A stretch of DNA of 64,000 bases. It comes from Rhizobiaceae bacterium. GTDB taxonomy: Bacteria > Pseudomonadota > Alphaproteobacteria > Rhizobiales > Rhizobiaceae. Location of the stretch: assembly GCA_017643025.1 (NCBI GenBank), contig JAEPOG010000003.1:62001-126000 (forward strand), read 5' to 3'. Every line of letters starts with the position of its first letter. Positions within the stretch are counted from its first letter, which is position 1. The notes beneath the pieces were generated by a model that saw only the letters and a list, made by a program, of their open reading frames with translations, ran no database searches and had not been told where the DNA came from. A program made the translations under genes and the position numbers. Shown here in pieces: positions 7,947 through 17,107 of this stretch.

Positions 7947-9013
7947 TCCGTCTGTTGCCCGGCCCAGTGCGTGACGGCGCTGTCGCGCAGTTCGGTTATC
8001 GACCCCAGCCCGGCATCGCGCGCGATGCGCCCGAGCCCGGCGACCACCCGGCCGGGTAGAGTGGGACCGGCGTAGATCATGCCGGTGTAGAGCTGGACGA
8101 GGTCCGCTCCGGCGCGGATCTTCTCCAAGGCTGTCTCGGCGGACTCCACGCCGCCCGCGCCGATCAGCACCATCTCGGGACCAACGGCCTTCCGCATCCG
8201 CGCCAGCGCGATTGTTGATCGCCTGAACAGAGGCCTGCCCGAAAGCCCGCCGGTTTCATTGCGATGAACGCCAGTCAGTCCGTTCCGCGCTACTGTCGTG
8301 TTCGACACGATGATCCCGTCGATGCCATGCCGCAGGGCCGCATCAGCGATCGCGTCGATTTCCGCGGCGCCGAGGTCGGGCGCGACCTTCAGGAACACCG
8401 GGGTTCCGACTACGGCGGCATCCCGCGCCGCCAGCACTCGCGCCAGCAGTTCGTCGAGCGCTTCGCCAGCCTGCAGGTCGCGCAGGCCGGGCGTGTTGGG
8501 TGACGAGATATTGACGGTGAGGTAGTCGGCCACCGGCGCGAAGGCGCGTGCGCCCGCCTCGTAGTCGGCGATCCTGTCGCGGCTGTCCTTGTTGGCGCCG
8601 ATATTGACGCCGACGATGCCCCGCTTTGATTTGCGCGACGAAAGTCTCGCCAGCGCCGCCGCGTGCCCCTGATTGTTGAAGCCGAGGCGGTTGATCACCC
8701 CATGCTCCTCGCGCAGCCGGAAGATGCGCGGCTTCGGATTTCCGGTCTGCGGGCGGGGCGTCACCGTGCCGACCTCGGCGAAACCGAAACCGAGCCCGAG
8801 CAGCGCGTCCGGCACCTCGGCGTTCTTGTCGTAGCCGGCAGCCATGCCGAGCGGATTGGGAAAGTCGAGCCCGGCCTTCGTGACGGCGAGCCTCGGATCG
8901 ACATCCTCCCGTCTCCCGGAGACCAATCCGGTCTTCAGGGCCTTGATGGAAAGCGTATGGGCGTCTTCGGGATCGAGCCGCAGAAGCGCTCGAAGGCCCA
9001 GCTCGATCAGCAT
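7943..9013 (-). CDS. pyrD: Dihydroorotate dehydrogenase (quinone), class 2
   Basis: A 356-residue membrane-associated flavoenzyme oxidising dihydroorotate to orotate with quinone in pyrimidine synthesis. Recognisable elements are the N-terminal helical membrane-binding segment (RALLRLDPEDAHTLSIKAL), NPLGMAAGYDKNAE, VGTVTPRPQTGNPKPRIFRL, NRLGFNNQG, the catalytic-Ser motif NISSPNTPGLR and GGLSGRPL. The length is normal for class 2. The start codon overlaps the stop of the upstream DUF952 gene by one base, implying translational coupling. Confidence 0.96.
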   Translation of the reverse strand: MLIELGLRALLRLDPEDAHTLSIKALKTGLVSGRREDVDPRLAVTKAGLDFPNPLGMAAGYDKNAEVPDALLGLGFGFAEVGTVTPRPQTGNPKPRIFRLREEHGVINRLGFNNQGHAAALARLSSRKSKRGIVGVNIGANKDSRDRIADYEAGARAFAPVADYLTVNISSPNTPGLRDLQAGEALDELLARVLAARDAAVVGTPVFLKVAPDLGAAEIDAIADAALRHGIDGIIVSNTTVARNGLTGVHRNETGGLSGRPLFRRSTIALARMRKAVGPEMVLIGAGGVESAETALEKIRAGADLVQLYTGMIYAGPTLPGRVVAGLGRIARDAGLGSITELRDSAVTHWAGQQTD

Positions 9014-9360
9014 CAGCCTTCGAGCGGCGGAAAGACATGCTTTCCGTCCGGCCCGAGCGGCAGGGGCTTGGCCCAGACCACCGCCGACAGCGCGAGCGGG
9101 CTGTAGAGGTGGGGAAACAGCGCCCCGCCGCGCGAGGGCTCGTATTTCAGCGGTGAGCCGAGCATTGCTTCGTCGACCGCGATGAGCAGCAGCCCGTCCT
9201 GCCCCGCAAAGTGGCGCGCGGCCGTTTCCACCACCTGCTCAGCGGTCGAGAAATGAATGAACCCGTCGGCGTGGTCGATCGGCGCACCGTCGAAACTGCC
9301 GGCCGCTTCGGCCTGCCGCCACATTTCGGTTGGGCAAATCTTGTAGATCAGTTTGGTCAC
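9013..9360 (-). CDS. DUF952 family protein
   Basis: About 115 residues starting at GTG 9360, the position where the family normally begins (TKLIYKI). Typical motifs are ADGFIHFSTAEQV and PHLYSPLALSAVV. DUF952 proteins are small cytosolic proteins of unknown biochemical role, sometimes fused to glutathione S-transferases. It forms a two-gene operon with pyrD. Confidence 0.85.
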   Translation of the reverse strand: MTKLIYKICPTEMWRQAEAAGSFDGAPIDHADGFIHFSTAEQVVETAARHFAGQDGLLLIAVDEAMLGSPLKYEPSRGGALFPHLYSPLALSAVVWAKPLPLGPDGKHVFPPLEG

Positions 9361-9438
9361 GGTCGCCCTATAGCGGCATTCGCAATTTGGGCGCAATGGA
9401 AGTTAGGATGGCACAGCCATCCTCAGGGAGTATCTGCC

Positions 9439-9864
9439 ATGCACCGCGCGCTTCTCATCGCACCGCTTCTCCTTCTTGTGGCGGCTTCGTCGTCGGTCGC
9501 GCAGGATTCTGGACGTTACCGCCTCGAGCGCACCGAAAGCGGCTTCGTGCGCATGGACACGACCACCGGCCGCATGTCGTTTTGCGAATCCGGCTCCGCG
9601 GGGCTCTCATGCGCTGACGCCGATGACCAGGCAGCATCCGACCAGGACAGGATCGACGCGTTGACGCGCCAGGTCGCCGCGCTTGAGGCGAGGGTTGCGG
9701 CACTCGAGGCCGGCAATCCGGGCGAGCCGTCCGCCGCCTTGCCCTCGGACGAAGAGTTCGAACAGACGATGAGCCTGATGGAGCGCTTCCTGCGCCGTTT
9801 CATGGGCATCGTGAAGGACATCGAGGGCGACGCCACCGAGGAGCCGGCGCCCGACCGCACCTGA
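9439..9864 (+). CDS. Exported coiled-coil protein of unknown function
   Basis: About 141 residues. A signal peptide (MHRALLIAPLLLLVAASSSVAQ) is followed by a compact segment with two cysteines (MSFCESGSAGLSC), then a heptad-rich helix (IDALTRQVAALEARVAALEA) and an acidic tail. The ATG at 9439 has AGGGAG upstream. I have seen this layout in other rhizobial genomes but know no function. Confidence 0.6.
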   Translation: MHRALLIAPLLLLVAASSSVAQDSGRYRLERTESGFVRMDTTTGRMSFCESGSAGLSCADADDQAASDQDRIDALTRQVAALEARVAALEAGNPGEPSAALPSDEEFEQTMSLMERFLRRFMGIVKDIEGDATEEPAPDRT

Positions 9865-9879
9865 TTTGCACAGTGCCGG

Positions 9880-10287
9880 TCAGCCTCCCGCCGGAGCCCG
9901 TGGGATCGGTATCGTCATCTCGACGCCGAGCCCCAGGAAGACGATCGACAGCATGAAGAGCAGGCAGGCGATCACGAAAACGCCCTGCGCGAATCGCGCA
10001 TAGGACTCACGCATGATGTCGCGGAAGATGCGCTGGGCCTCCGCGTTCACGGGCCGCGTACCCTTGTCGAGATAGATCCAGACTTCGGTCCGCCGCGGGT
10101 TGGTCCGGCTGGCGCTCAGCGCCTTGACCAGCAGGATGCTGGACATGAGGAGCGCGAGAACGGCGCCGGCGCGGAATGCAATCACCGGGTTGAAGGAAAA
10201 GCTGAGCATGATGCAGCCGATGGCGAGCCAGCCGAAAAGCACGGCCCGACCTATGCAGAAATTCGCGACTTGCCGGACCTTTTCCAT
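9880..10287 (-). CDS. Hypothetical membrane protein
   Basis: A 135-residue protein with three hydrophobic helices (about 14-34, 38-58, 101-124) and a central basic cytosolic segment (SASRTNPRRTEVW). No family recognised. It is convergent with the coiled-coil protein gene. Confidence 0.55.
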   Translation of the reverse strand: MEKVRQVANFCIGRAVLFGWLAIGCIMLSFSFNPVIAFRAGAVLALLMSSILLVKALSASRTNPRRTEVWIYLDKGTRPVNAEAQRIFRDIMRESYARFAQGVFVIACLLFMLSIVFLGLGVEMTIPIPRAPAGG

Positions 10288-10466
10288 GCAGCTGTCCCGT
10301 TTCCATCGACCAGTTTTAGGTCGCGGTCGGGCCGCGGCAAATCACAACACGGCGAGGCTCGTTAATGTGCCGGGAGCATCGCCGCTTGAAATGCGCCGCC
10401 TTCCCCGCATAATCGGGTGGGGAGGACGCGCCGCTTCGCAGTGGTGCGTGCGGGCGAGGAGGGCCT

Positions 10467-11117
10467 GTGGCACCTGGCTACAAATTTGTCGTCGCTGACG
10501 ACCATCCGCTGTTTCGGGGGGCCCTGAAGCAGGCGCTGTCGGGTATTGGCGACGAAAGTGCGATCCTGGAAGCCGGCGATTTCGCCGGCGTCAAGGCGCT
10601 GATCGCCGAGAACGACGATGCCGACCTGCTCCTGCTGGATCTCACGATGCCCGGTGCAAGCGGCCTGTCGGGCCTTGTGGCGCTGCGCGGCATCCATGCT
10701 TCCATGCCGATGATCGTGGTCTCCGCGCATGACGATCCCGAAACCATCCGCCGCTCGCTTGAGCTCGGCGCATCCGGGTTCATCTCCAAATCCGCCGGCA
10801 TGGAGGCGATCCGCAAGGCGGTCTCGGCGGTGCTTTCGGGCGAGATTTACACACCCGAAGGCATCGAGCTTGGCACCGAGGGCGATCCGGAAATTTCGGA
10901 CATCATCCAGCGGCTGCAATCGCTGACGCCGCAGCAGACCCGGGTGTTGGGCATGCTGGCCGAGGGCAAGCTGAACAAGCAGATTGCCTACGAACTCGAG
11001 GTGTCGGAGGCGACGATTAAGGCGCATGTCTCGGCTGTTTTGCAGAAACTCGGCGTCGACAGCCGCACCCAGGCCGTCATCATGCTGTCGCGGATCGGCA
11101 CCGAGCCGGCAATCTAG
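10467..11117 (+). CDS. LuxR/NarL-family response regulator (CrbR-like)
   Basis: A 216-residue two-domain regulator. The receiver has the acidic pair in VVADDHP, the phospho-acceptor Asp in LLLLDLTMPG (about residue 57) and Lys in FISKSA. The C-terminal LuxR helix-turn-helix reads LTPQQTRVLGMLAEGKLNKQIAYELEVSEATIKAHV. It starts at GTG 10467 after GAGGAGGG. It ends three bases from the stop of the convergent hybrid kinase gene. That pairing with an SSF-type kinase matches CrbR of the CrbS/CrbR acetate-switch system, but the assignment is by context only. Confidence 0.85.
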   Translation: MAPGYKFVVADDHPLFRGALKQALSGIGDESAILEAGDFAGVKALIAENDDADLLLLDLTMPGASGLSGLVALRGIHASMPMIVVSAHDDPETIRRSLELGASGFISKSAGMEAIRKAVSAVLSGEIYTPEGIELGTEGDPEISDIIQRLQSLTPQQTRVLGMLAEGKLNKQIAYELEVSEATIKAHVSAVLQKLGVDSRTQAVIMLSRIGTEPAI

Positions 11118-11120
11118 GAT

Positions 11121-14100
11121 TTATTCGGCGGCTGACGGCACGCGGTGCAGTCTCGTCAGCACGGTGCGCAACGCCGCCGGCTTCACCGGCTTGTTGATCA
11201 CGGGAATATCCAGCTTCTCGGCTGCCGAGCGCACCTCGCCCGAGCGGTCGGCCGTGATCAGCACGGCGGGAAGGTCGCCTCCGTGGAAGCGCCGCAGGCG
11301 TTCGATCGCCGCCAGCCCCGTTTCACGGTCGAGGTGGTAGTCGGCCAGCACGATGTCCGGCCGGTGGGCCGCTTCCTTCTGGGCGACATGCTGTTCGGAA
11401 CCCGGCTGCGTCTCGACATGGCAGCCCCAGCCCTCGAGCAGCAGGCGCATGCCATCCAGGATGCGCGCGTCATTGTCGATGCACAGTACCGACATGCCGG
11501 TCAGCATCGTGACCGAGCGGACCACGGGCTTCTTTGCCTCGTCGGGAGTCTCGACTGTAGAGAGCTGTGCGCGCTCCATGATCACCGAGAATTTCGTGCC
11601 GCGCCCAGTCAGCGACTCGATGCGGATTTCGAGCCGCAGCACCCGCGCGATGCGGTCGACGATGGAAAGGCCAAGCCCGAGCCCCTGCGCTTCCCGCGCG
11701 CCTTCTTCCAGCCGCGTGAATTCACGGAAAACCGTGTTCAGCTTGTCGCCGGCGATGCCGATGCCTGTGTCCAGCACTTGCAGTTCCACCATGTCGCCGC
11801 GCCGGCGCACGCCGATCAGCACTCGTCCCGACCGGGTGTATTTGATCGCGTTGGAGACGAGGTTCTGTACCAGTCGGCGGAAAAGGTTCCGGTCGGTTGC
11901 AACGGCGGCGCTCGAATGCACGATCCGCAGCTCCAACCCTTTCTCGTCGGCGAGTGGCTGAAAATCGGTCCGTATCTGCGCCAGCAGCCTGTCGAGGCGG
12001 AACACCGATTTCGCCGGTTTCATTGCGCCGGTGTCGAGGCGCGAAATGTCGAGCACTGCGCCGAGGATCGTTTCGACGGAATCGAGTGACGACTCGATAT
12101 TGGAAATCGGCGCGAAGCGGCTGTCGCCCGACGTCGCCTCGATCAGCGACGCGCAGTAGAGTCGCGCAGCGTTGAGCGGTTGCAGGATGTCGTGCCCGGC
12201 GGCTGCGAGGAAGCGCGTCTTGCCGAGATTGGCCTCCTCCGCGATCATCTGCGCCTGCGCCAGCTCCTCGTTCACTTGAACAAGCTCGGCGGTTCGGCTG
12301 GCGACACGCTGCTCCAGCGTCTCGTTGATGCGCTTGAGTGCCAGGTCAGCCTCCACGCGCGCCGTAATGTCGGCATAGGTGGCGACGATGCCGCCGTCGG
12401 GCATCGGGTTGGAGCGGATTTCGATGACACGCTTGCTGGAAAGCAGTTCCATCAGCCAGGGCCTGCCGACAGTCGTCAGCCGATCGAGCATCTGGTGTTC
12501 GTCGTCTGCGGATATCTCGCCACGTTCCGCCAGATCGCGGAGGATTTCGGCAACCGACACGCCGACCTGCCCCATCTGGTCGGGCAGGCCGAACAGGCTG
12601 CGGTACTGCCGGTTCCAGCAGATCAGCCTGAGGTCCTTGTCGAAGACGGTAATGCCTTCTTCCATCTGATCGAGCGCCGTCTGCAGCAGGTCGCGGTTCT
12701 GTTGCAGCGCTTCGGATGCATCATCGAGCAACCTGAGCGCGTCACGCGACGAGCGGTCGTTGCGCTGGAAGAGCAGCGACAGCACCAGCCGCGACGACGA
12801 TGAACCGACGGCGCTCGCCAGCAGCTGTTCGGAAAAGCGGATGAGCGACATCGACGCCTGCTCGGTCCCGGTGAGCTTTACGCCTTCGCGGTCCTGGTAG
12901 GTTTCGAAGGAGCGCTCGGTGCGCTCGACGCCGAGATAGCGCGAGATCGTGTCCTTGAGATCGTTGACCGTTACCGCCGTACGGAAGCGCCTCAGCACGG
13001 GCCGTGGGTTTGCATCGCGGGGCACGAAGATCGCTGCCTGGATGCGCTCCAGCGGCACCGCCTGCCGCGACAGCGAACCCAGGACGAAGAACAGCGCGTT
13101 CATCGCCAGGCTCCACATCACGCCATGGTTCAGTGGCTGGGCGACGGTACCGAACAGAGCCTGCGGGCGCAGATTCTCGATGCCGAAAGGGCCGGTGATC
13201 AGAAATTCGGTGCCGGCCGGCGCGAGCGACGGGATGAGCAGCGTGTAGGCCCAGGTGGCGCCGCCGGCGATCATGCCGAGTGCTGCGCCGCGCGCGTTGG
13301 CGCCGCGCCAGATCAGGCCGCCGAACATGGCCGGTGCAAACTGGGCGATCGCTGCGAAGGAGATCAGGCCGATCGCCGCTAACCGCGTGTTGTGGGTGGT
13401 CTCGCGATAGTACAGGAAAGCGGCGAACAGGACGATGAAGATAGCCGCGCGGCGGATGTTCAGGATGGTCGTCGTCAGGTCCGCCTTCTCGCGATAGTCC
13501 GGCCGCAGGAAACGGCGCAGGAATAGCGGAATGACGAGGTCGTTGGAGATCATGATCGACAGCGCAACGCTGGCCACGATCACCATCGCTGTCGCCGCCG
13601 AAAGGCCGCCGATGAATGCGGCCAGCGCCAGCGCGTCGTTTCCTTGCAGCAGCGGCAACGAGAGCACGTAGAGGTCGCTGCTGGTCCGGTCGCCGACGGT
13701 CGCAAGGCCGGCGAAGGCGATCGGCACGACGAACAGGTTGATGAGGATGAGGTAGAGCGGGAACAGCCAGCTCGCGGTCCTCAGCTCTTCCTCATCGCGG
13801 TTCTCAACAATCGTCACATAGAACTGGCGCGGCAGCATAAGGATCGCAAAACCCGACAGTGTCGTCAGCACGAGCCAGGTAGCTAGCGAGGTGCGGTATT
13901 CCATCGCTGCGGCCACATTGACGTTTTCGGCGGCCCGCCGGAACAAATCGTCCGACCCGTCGAACAGGAAGAAGGTGACCGCGACGCCGACGGCGAGGAA
14001 AGCCGCGAGCTTGACCACGGATTCAACCGCCACGGCAAGCACGAGGCCGTCCTGATGTTCCGTGGCGTCGGCGTGGCGCGTGCCGAAAAGTACGGCGAAC

Positions 14101-14618
14101 AGCGCCAGCAGCATCGCGACGATGAGCGAGATGTCGCCGATGAACAGGTCGATCGAGGGCGGCTCGCCATTATAGTGCTCGACCATGAGGCTGACTGAGT
14201 CCGACACCGCCTTCAGCTGTAGCGCGATGTAGGGGATCGTGCCCAGCGTCGCGATGATTGTGGCGATGGACGCCACCGCGAAGCTCTTGCCGTAGCGGGC
14301 GGCCAGGAAGTCGGCGATCGACGTGATCTTCTCGGATTTGGCAAGGCGGATGATGCGCCGGATCAGCGGGAAGCCGAACACGAACACCAGCACCGGGCCG
14401 ATATAGATCGCCAGGAATTCCCAGTTGCGTTCCGACGCGAGGCCGACGGAGCCGAAGAACGTCCACGACGTGCAGTAGATGGCCAAGCTCAGCCCGTAGA
14501 TCATTGGCCGCGGGCGGCTGGGCTCGATGCCCTGCGCACGCCGGTCGCCAAGGCTGGCGATCGCGAAAAGCAGCGACACATAAGCGACCGCGACGATGAC
14601 GATGACCCAGCCCTGCAC
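11121..14618 (-). CDS. SSF-type hybrid sensor histidine kinase (CrbS/MxtR-like)
   Basis: About 1165 residues. The N-terminal half (to about 480) is a sodium/solute symporter-like membrane module of about 13 helices. It is followed by a PAS-containing linker (ALDQMEEGITVFDKDLRLICWNRQ), HisKA with phospho-acceptor His in LAAAGHDILQPLN, an HATPase domain (N in QNLVSNAIKYT, DTGIGI) and a C-terminal receiver with Asp in VLADYHLD. The start is GTG 14618 behind GGAGGAAG. This domain order is that of CrbS/MxtR, which with CrbR controls acetyl-CoA synthetase in gammaproteobacteria. The target here is unknown, as no acs gene lies in the window. Confidence 0.9.
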   Translation of the reverse strand: MQGWVIVIVAVAYVSLLFAIASLGDRRAQGIEPSRPRPMIYGLSLAIYCTSWTFFGSVGLASERNWEFLAIYIGPVLVFVFGFPLIRRIIRLAKSEKITSIADFLAARYGKSFAVASIATIIATLGTIPYIALQLKAVSDSVSLMVEHYNGEPPSIDLFIGDISLIVAMLLALFAVLFGTRHADATEHQDGLVLAVAVESVVKLAAFLAVGVAVTFFLFDGSDDLFRRAAENVNVAAAMEYRTSLATWLVLTTLSGFAILMLPRQFYVTIVENRDEEELRTASWLFPLYLILINLFVVPIAFAGLATVGDRTSSDLYVLSLPLLQGNDALALAAFIGGLSAATAMVIVASVALSIMISNDLVIPLFLRRFLRPDYREKADLTTTILNIRRAAIFIVLFAAFLYYRETTHNTRLAAIGLISFAAIAQFAPAMFGGLIWRGANARGAALGMIAGGATWAYTLLIPSLAPAGTEFLITGPFGIENLRPQALFGTVAQPLNHGVMWSLAMNALFFVLGSLSRQAVPLERIQAAIFVPRDANPRPVLRRFRTAVTVNDLKDTISRYLGVERTERSFETYQDREGVKLTGTEQASMSLIRFSEQLLASAVGSSSSRLVLSLLFQRNDRSSRDALRLLDDASEALQQNRDLLQTALDQMEEGITVFDKDLRLICWNRQYRSLFGLPDQMGQVGVSVAEILRDLAERGEISADDEHQMLDRLTTVGRPWLMELLSSKRVIEIRSNPMPDGGIVATYADITARVEADLALKRINETLEQRVASRTAELVQVNEELAQAQMIAEEANLGKTRFLAAAGHDILQPLNAARLYCASLIEATSGDSRFAPISNIESSLDSVETILGAVLDISRLDTGAMKPAKSVFRLDRLLAQIRTDFQPLADEKGLELRIVHSSAAVATDRNLFRRLVQNLVSNAIKYTRSGRVLIGVRRRGDMVELQVLDTGIGIAGDKLNTVFREFTRLEEGAREAQGLGLGLSIVDRIARVLRLEIRIESLTGRGTKFSVIMERAQLSTVETPDEAKKPVVRSVTMLTGMSVLCIDNDARILDGMRLLLEGWGCHVETQPGSEQHVAQKEAAHRPDIVLADYHLDRETGLAAIERLRRFHGGDLPAVLITADRSGEVRSAAEKLDIPVINKPVKPAALRTVLTRLHRVPSAAE

Positions 14619-14810
14619 GGGCGACTTCCTCCCCCTTCGATTGGAAAGCCGGCAAGCGCAGCGATGCAACCACAGCCGGCATCGGCTGTCTATCGCCCAG
14701 GGCGCACGCTGGTGTGCATCGAAAATGCTTAACCCCGCCCCCCGATTTGCTATTCTGGCCGTGCGCCGCCGCCGACCGTTGCGGCCGCCTCACGAGGGGA
14801 GACGATCAGA

Positions 14811-15236
14811 ATGCTCAAGGAATTTCAGGAATTCGTTGCCAAGGGCAACGTTATGGATCTCGCCGTCGGCGTCATCATAGGCGGTGCTTTCGCGCTGATC
14901 GTGGGTTCACTGACCGACGACATCATCATGCCGATTGTCGGCGCCATTTTCGGTGGCTTCGACTTCTCGAACTACTTCATCGCGCTGTCTGGCGGCGTAA
15001 CGGCTGACACGCTCGATGCGGCGCGCGAGCAGGGCGCCGTGCTGGCCTACGGCAACTTCATCACCGTGGTCATCAATTTCCTCATCCTCGCCTGGATCAT
15101 CTTCCTGATGGTCAAGGCGGTGAACAATCTCCGCCGGCGGCTGGAGAAGGAAGAGGAAGCAGCGCCGGTTCCGGCAGCACCCCCGGCCGACGTCAAGTTG
15201 CTCACCGAAATCCGCGACCTGCTGGCGAAGAAGTAA
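14811..15236 (+). CDS. mscL: Large-conductance mechanosensitive channel
   Basis: A 141-residue homopentameric inner-membrane channel that opens under membrane tension to release solutes on osmotic downshock. Typical features are the N-terminal [23 protein letters not shown] helix, the periplasmic loop with FDFSNYF, a second helix near 84-106 and the charged C-terminal helix ending [22 protein letters not shown] ribosome-binding site precedes the ATG, and a strong intrinsic terminator follows. Confidence 0.96.
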   Translation: MLKEFQEFVAKGNVMDLAVGVIIGGAFALIVGSLTDDIIMPIVGAIFGGFDFSNYFIALSGGVTADTLDAAREQGAVLAYGNFITVVINFLILAWIIFLMVKAVNNLRRRLEKEEEAAPVPAAPPADVKLLTEIRDLLAKK

Positions 15237-15249
15237 GGCACCTGTCAGC

Positions 15250-15280
15250 AGCCCGCCCGTGCACCAACGGGCGGGCTTTG
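15250..15280 (+). terminator. Rho-independent terminator of mscL
   Basis: An 11-bp perfect stem (AGCCCGCCCGT / ACGGGCGGGCT) with a six-base loop is followed by TTTG, beginning 14 bases after the mscL stop. Confidence 0.85.
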
Positions 15281-15351
15281 CGTGGCCGCGGCCGAGCGGT
15301 TAGAGAGGTCCGGTCGCGCGTAGCCGCTCGCGCCCATGACCCGGATATCCC

Positions 15352-16518
15352 ATGACCCTCTTTGACGACCTGCGTGCCGAAGCCCGCCTTGCGCCCGAAA
15401 GCGGCATTGTCGCGGTGGCGAACTATGGCTGGGGCCGCGAGGGCCTGATCCCGCTTTGGGCGGGGGAAGGCGATCTGGCGACGCCGGATTTCATCTCATC
15501 GCCCGCGGCGCGCGCGCTGGAAGGCGGCGAGACCTTCTACACGCGCCAGCGCGGTATTCCCGATCTGCGCAACGCATTGGCGACGTATCACTCCCGCGTC
15601 TTCGGCCGCGTTTTCTCACCCGAAGAGTTCTTTGTCACAGGCGGCGGCATGCAGGCGATCCAGCTTTCGCTGCAGGCGACCGCCGGCGCAGGCGACGAGG
15701 TCATTTATTTCACCCCGGCATGGCCCAACATTGTCGGGGCGACAGGTGTGGCCGGCGCAACGCCCGTGCCGGTCAGGCTTGAGTTTGGCGACAATGGGTG
15801 GGCGCTCGACGTCGGCCGCGTCGAGGCGGCCATCACGCCGAAGAGCCGCGTCATCTTCGTCAATTCACCCTCCAATCCGACCGGCTGGACAGCCGACCGC
15901 GAGACGCTCGAACAGCTGCTGGCGCTGGCCCGCAGGCACGGTCTGTGGATCATCGCGGACGAGATCTACACCCGCTTCTATTATGGCGGTGAGCGTGCCC
16001 CGTCCTTCCTCGACATCATGGAGCCGGAAGACCGCATAGTCTTCGTCAACACCTTCTCCAAGAACTGGGCGATGACCGGCTGGCGCATCGGCTGGATCAA
16101 GGCGCATCCCTCGCTCGGTCAGGTGATCGAAAACCTGATCCAGTATTCCACCTCGGGCGTGGCGCAGTTCATGCAGCGCGGCGCGGTTGCGGCGCTCGAA
16201 GAGGGCGAGCCGTTCGTGGAGATGCAGGTGAAACGGTCTCGCACCGCGCGCGATACGCTGTGCGAGACGCTGGCGGCAACGGGCCGCGCGCGCATCAGCC
16301 CGCCGCAGGGCGCATTCTATCTGTTCTTTTCCGTCGAAGGCGTGACCGATTCCATGGCCGCCTGCTTCGACATCATCGACAAGGCTCAGGTTGGTCTGGC
16401 GCCCGGCTCGGCCTTCGGCGATGGCGCCGATGCTTTCTTCCGGCTCTGCTTCAACCGCCGCCTCGACGAGATCGATCAGGCGGCTGAACGCCTGGCCGGC
16501 TGGATCGCATCGCGCTGA
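15352..16518 (+). CDS. PLP-dependent class I/II aminotransferase
   Basis: A 388-residue fold-type I aminotransferase. Visible elements are GGMQAIQLSL, the substrate/cofactor loop VNSPSNPTGW, DEIYTRFYY and the Schiff-base lysine in TFSKNWAMTGWRIGW, with the arginine anchor in FFRLCFNRR near the end. The likely reaction is transamination of an amino acid such as aspartate, but the substrate cannot be read from the sequence. Its 3' end overlaps the convergent MarR gene by 68 bases. Confidence 0.9.
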   Translation: MTLFDDLRAEARLAPESGIVAVANYGWGREGLIPLWAGEGDLATPDFISSPAARALEGGETFYTRQRGIPDLRNALATYHSRVFGRVFSPEEFFVTGGGMQAIQLSLQATAGAGDEVIYFTPAWPNIVGATGVAGATPVPVRLEFGDNGWALDVGRVEAAITPKSRVIFVNSPSNPTGWTADRETLEQLLALARRHGLWIIADEIYTRFYYGGERAPSFLDIMEPEDRIVFVNTFSKNWAMTGWRIGWIKAHPSLGQVIENLIQYSTSGVAQFMQRGAVAALEEGEPFVEMQVKRSRTARDTLCETLAATGRARISPPQGAFYLFFSVEGVTDSMAACFDIIDKAQVGLAPGSAFGDGADAFFRLCFNRRLDEIDQAAERLAGWIASR

Positions 16519-17017
16519 CCGCTTCGGGCCGCGCGACCATCACGGTCGGCCTCAGACTGTCCCGCTCGAGAATGTTGGCAAGTTCGATGGCGCTTTCGAT
16601 CAGCGCCTTGCGGCCTGTCGTGTCGAGTGCCTTGAGCCGCGCCAGCGCAACCTCGCCGAGCGGTCGCGGCGCACCGGCAATCAGCGCCTGTCCCTGTTCG
16701 GTGAGCCGCGTGTGCACGATGCGACGGTCCGCAACCGAGCGGTAGCGCTCGATGATCCCGCGCTCCTCGAGATTGTCGAGAATGGTTACCACCGTGGCGG
16801 CGCTGAGATCGGCATAGGCCGACAGCGCAGTCGTCGTCACCTCGCCAAGTTCGAGAATGCCACGGCATACGACCGCCTGCGCCGAGGTCAGGCCACACTG
16901 CTTTGCCATTGCCCGCGACTGCACGTCGTTGGCGCGTACGATCCTCCGGATCGCCTTCTCCAGTTGAAGCGTTTGCGAACGGAAGCTGTCGATCCTGGCG
17001 GGTGGCCGGCTTGCCAT
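16451..17017 (-). CDS. MarR family transcriptional regulator, probable regulator of the NAGGN operon
   Basis: A 188-residue winged-helix protein. The recognition region reads TTTALSAYADLSAATVVTILDNLEERGIIERYRSVADRRIVHTRLTEQG, the classic MarR wing with a DRR motif. It is divergent from the NAGGN amidotransferase gene with 90 bases between, and a 15-bp palindrome lies in that gap. It therefore likely represses itself and possibly the osmolyte operon. The C-terminal 23 codons run antisense into the aminotransferase gene. Confidence 0.85.
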   Translation of the reverse strand: MASRPPARIDSFRSQTLQLEKAIRRIVRANDVQSRAMAKQCGLTSAQAVVCRGILELGEVTTTALSAYADLSAATVVTILDNLEERGIIERYRSVADRRIVHTRLTEQGQALIAGAPRPLGEVALARLKALDTTGRKALIESAIELANILERDSLRPTVMVARPEAVSAMRSSRPGVQPPDRSRRGGG

Positions 17018-17035
17018 ATTGGGAACCTATTTGAC

Positions 17036-17050
17036 TTCTAATTATTAGAA
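17036..17050. promoter_or_regulatory. Putative MarR operator
   Basis: TTCTAATTATTAGAA: seven-base arms around one central base. It lies 19 bases upstream of the marR start and 58 bases upstream of the amidotransferase gene, in an AT-rich island of the divergent promoter. Size, position and composition fit a MarR dimer site. Confidence 0.6.
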
Positions 17051-17107
17051 CTATAACTAACCGCCCGAAAAGGCAATCACCCCGACAGGAAGGGTCAACA
17101 GACACAT

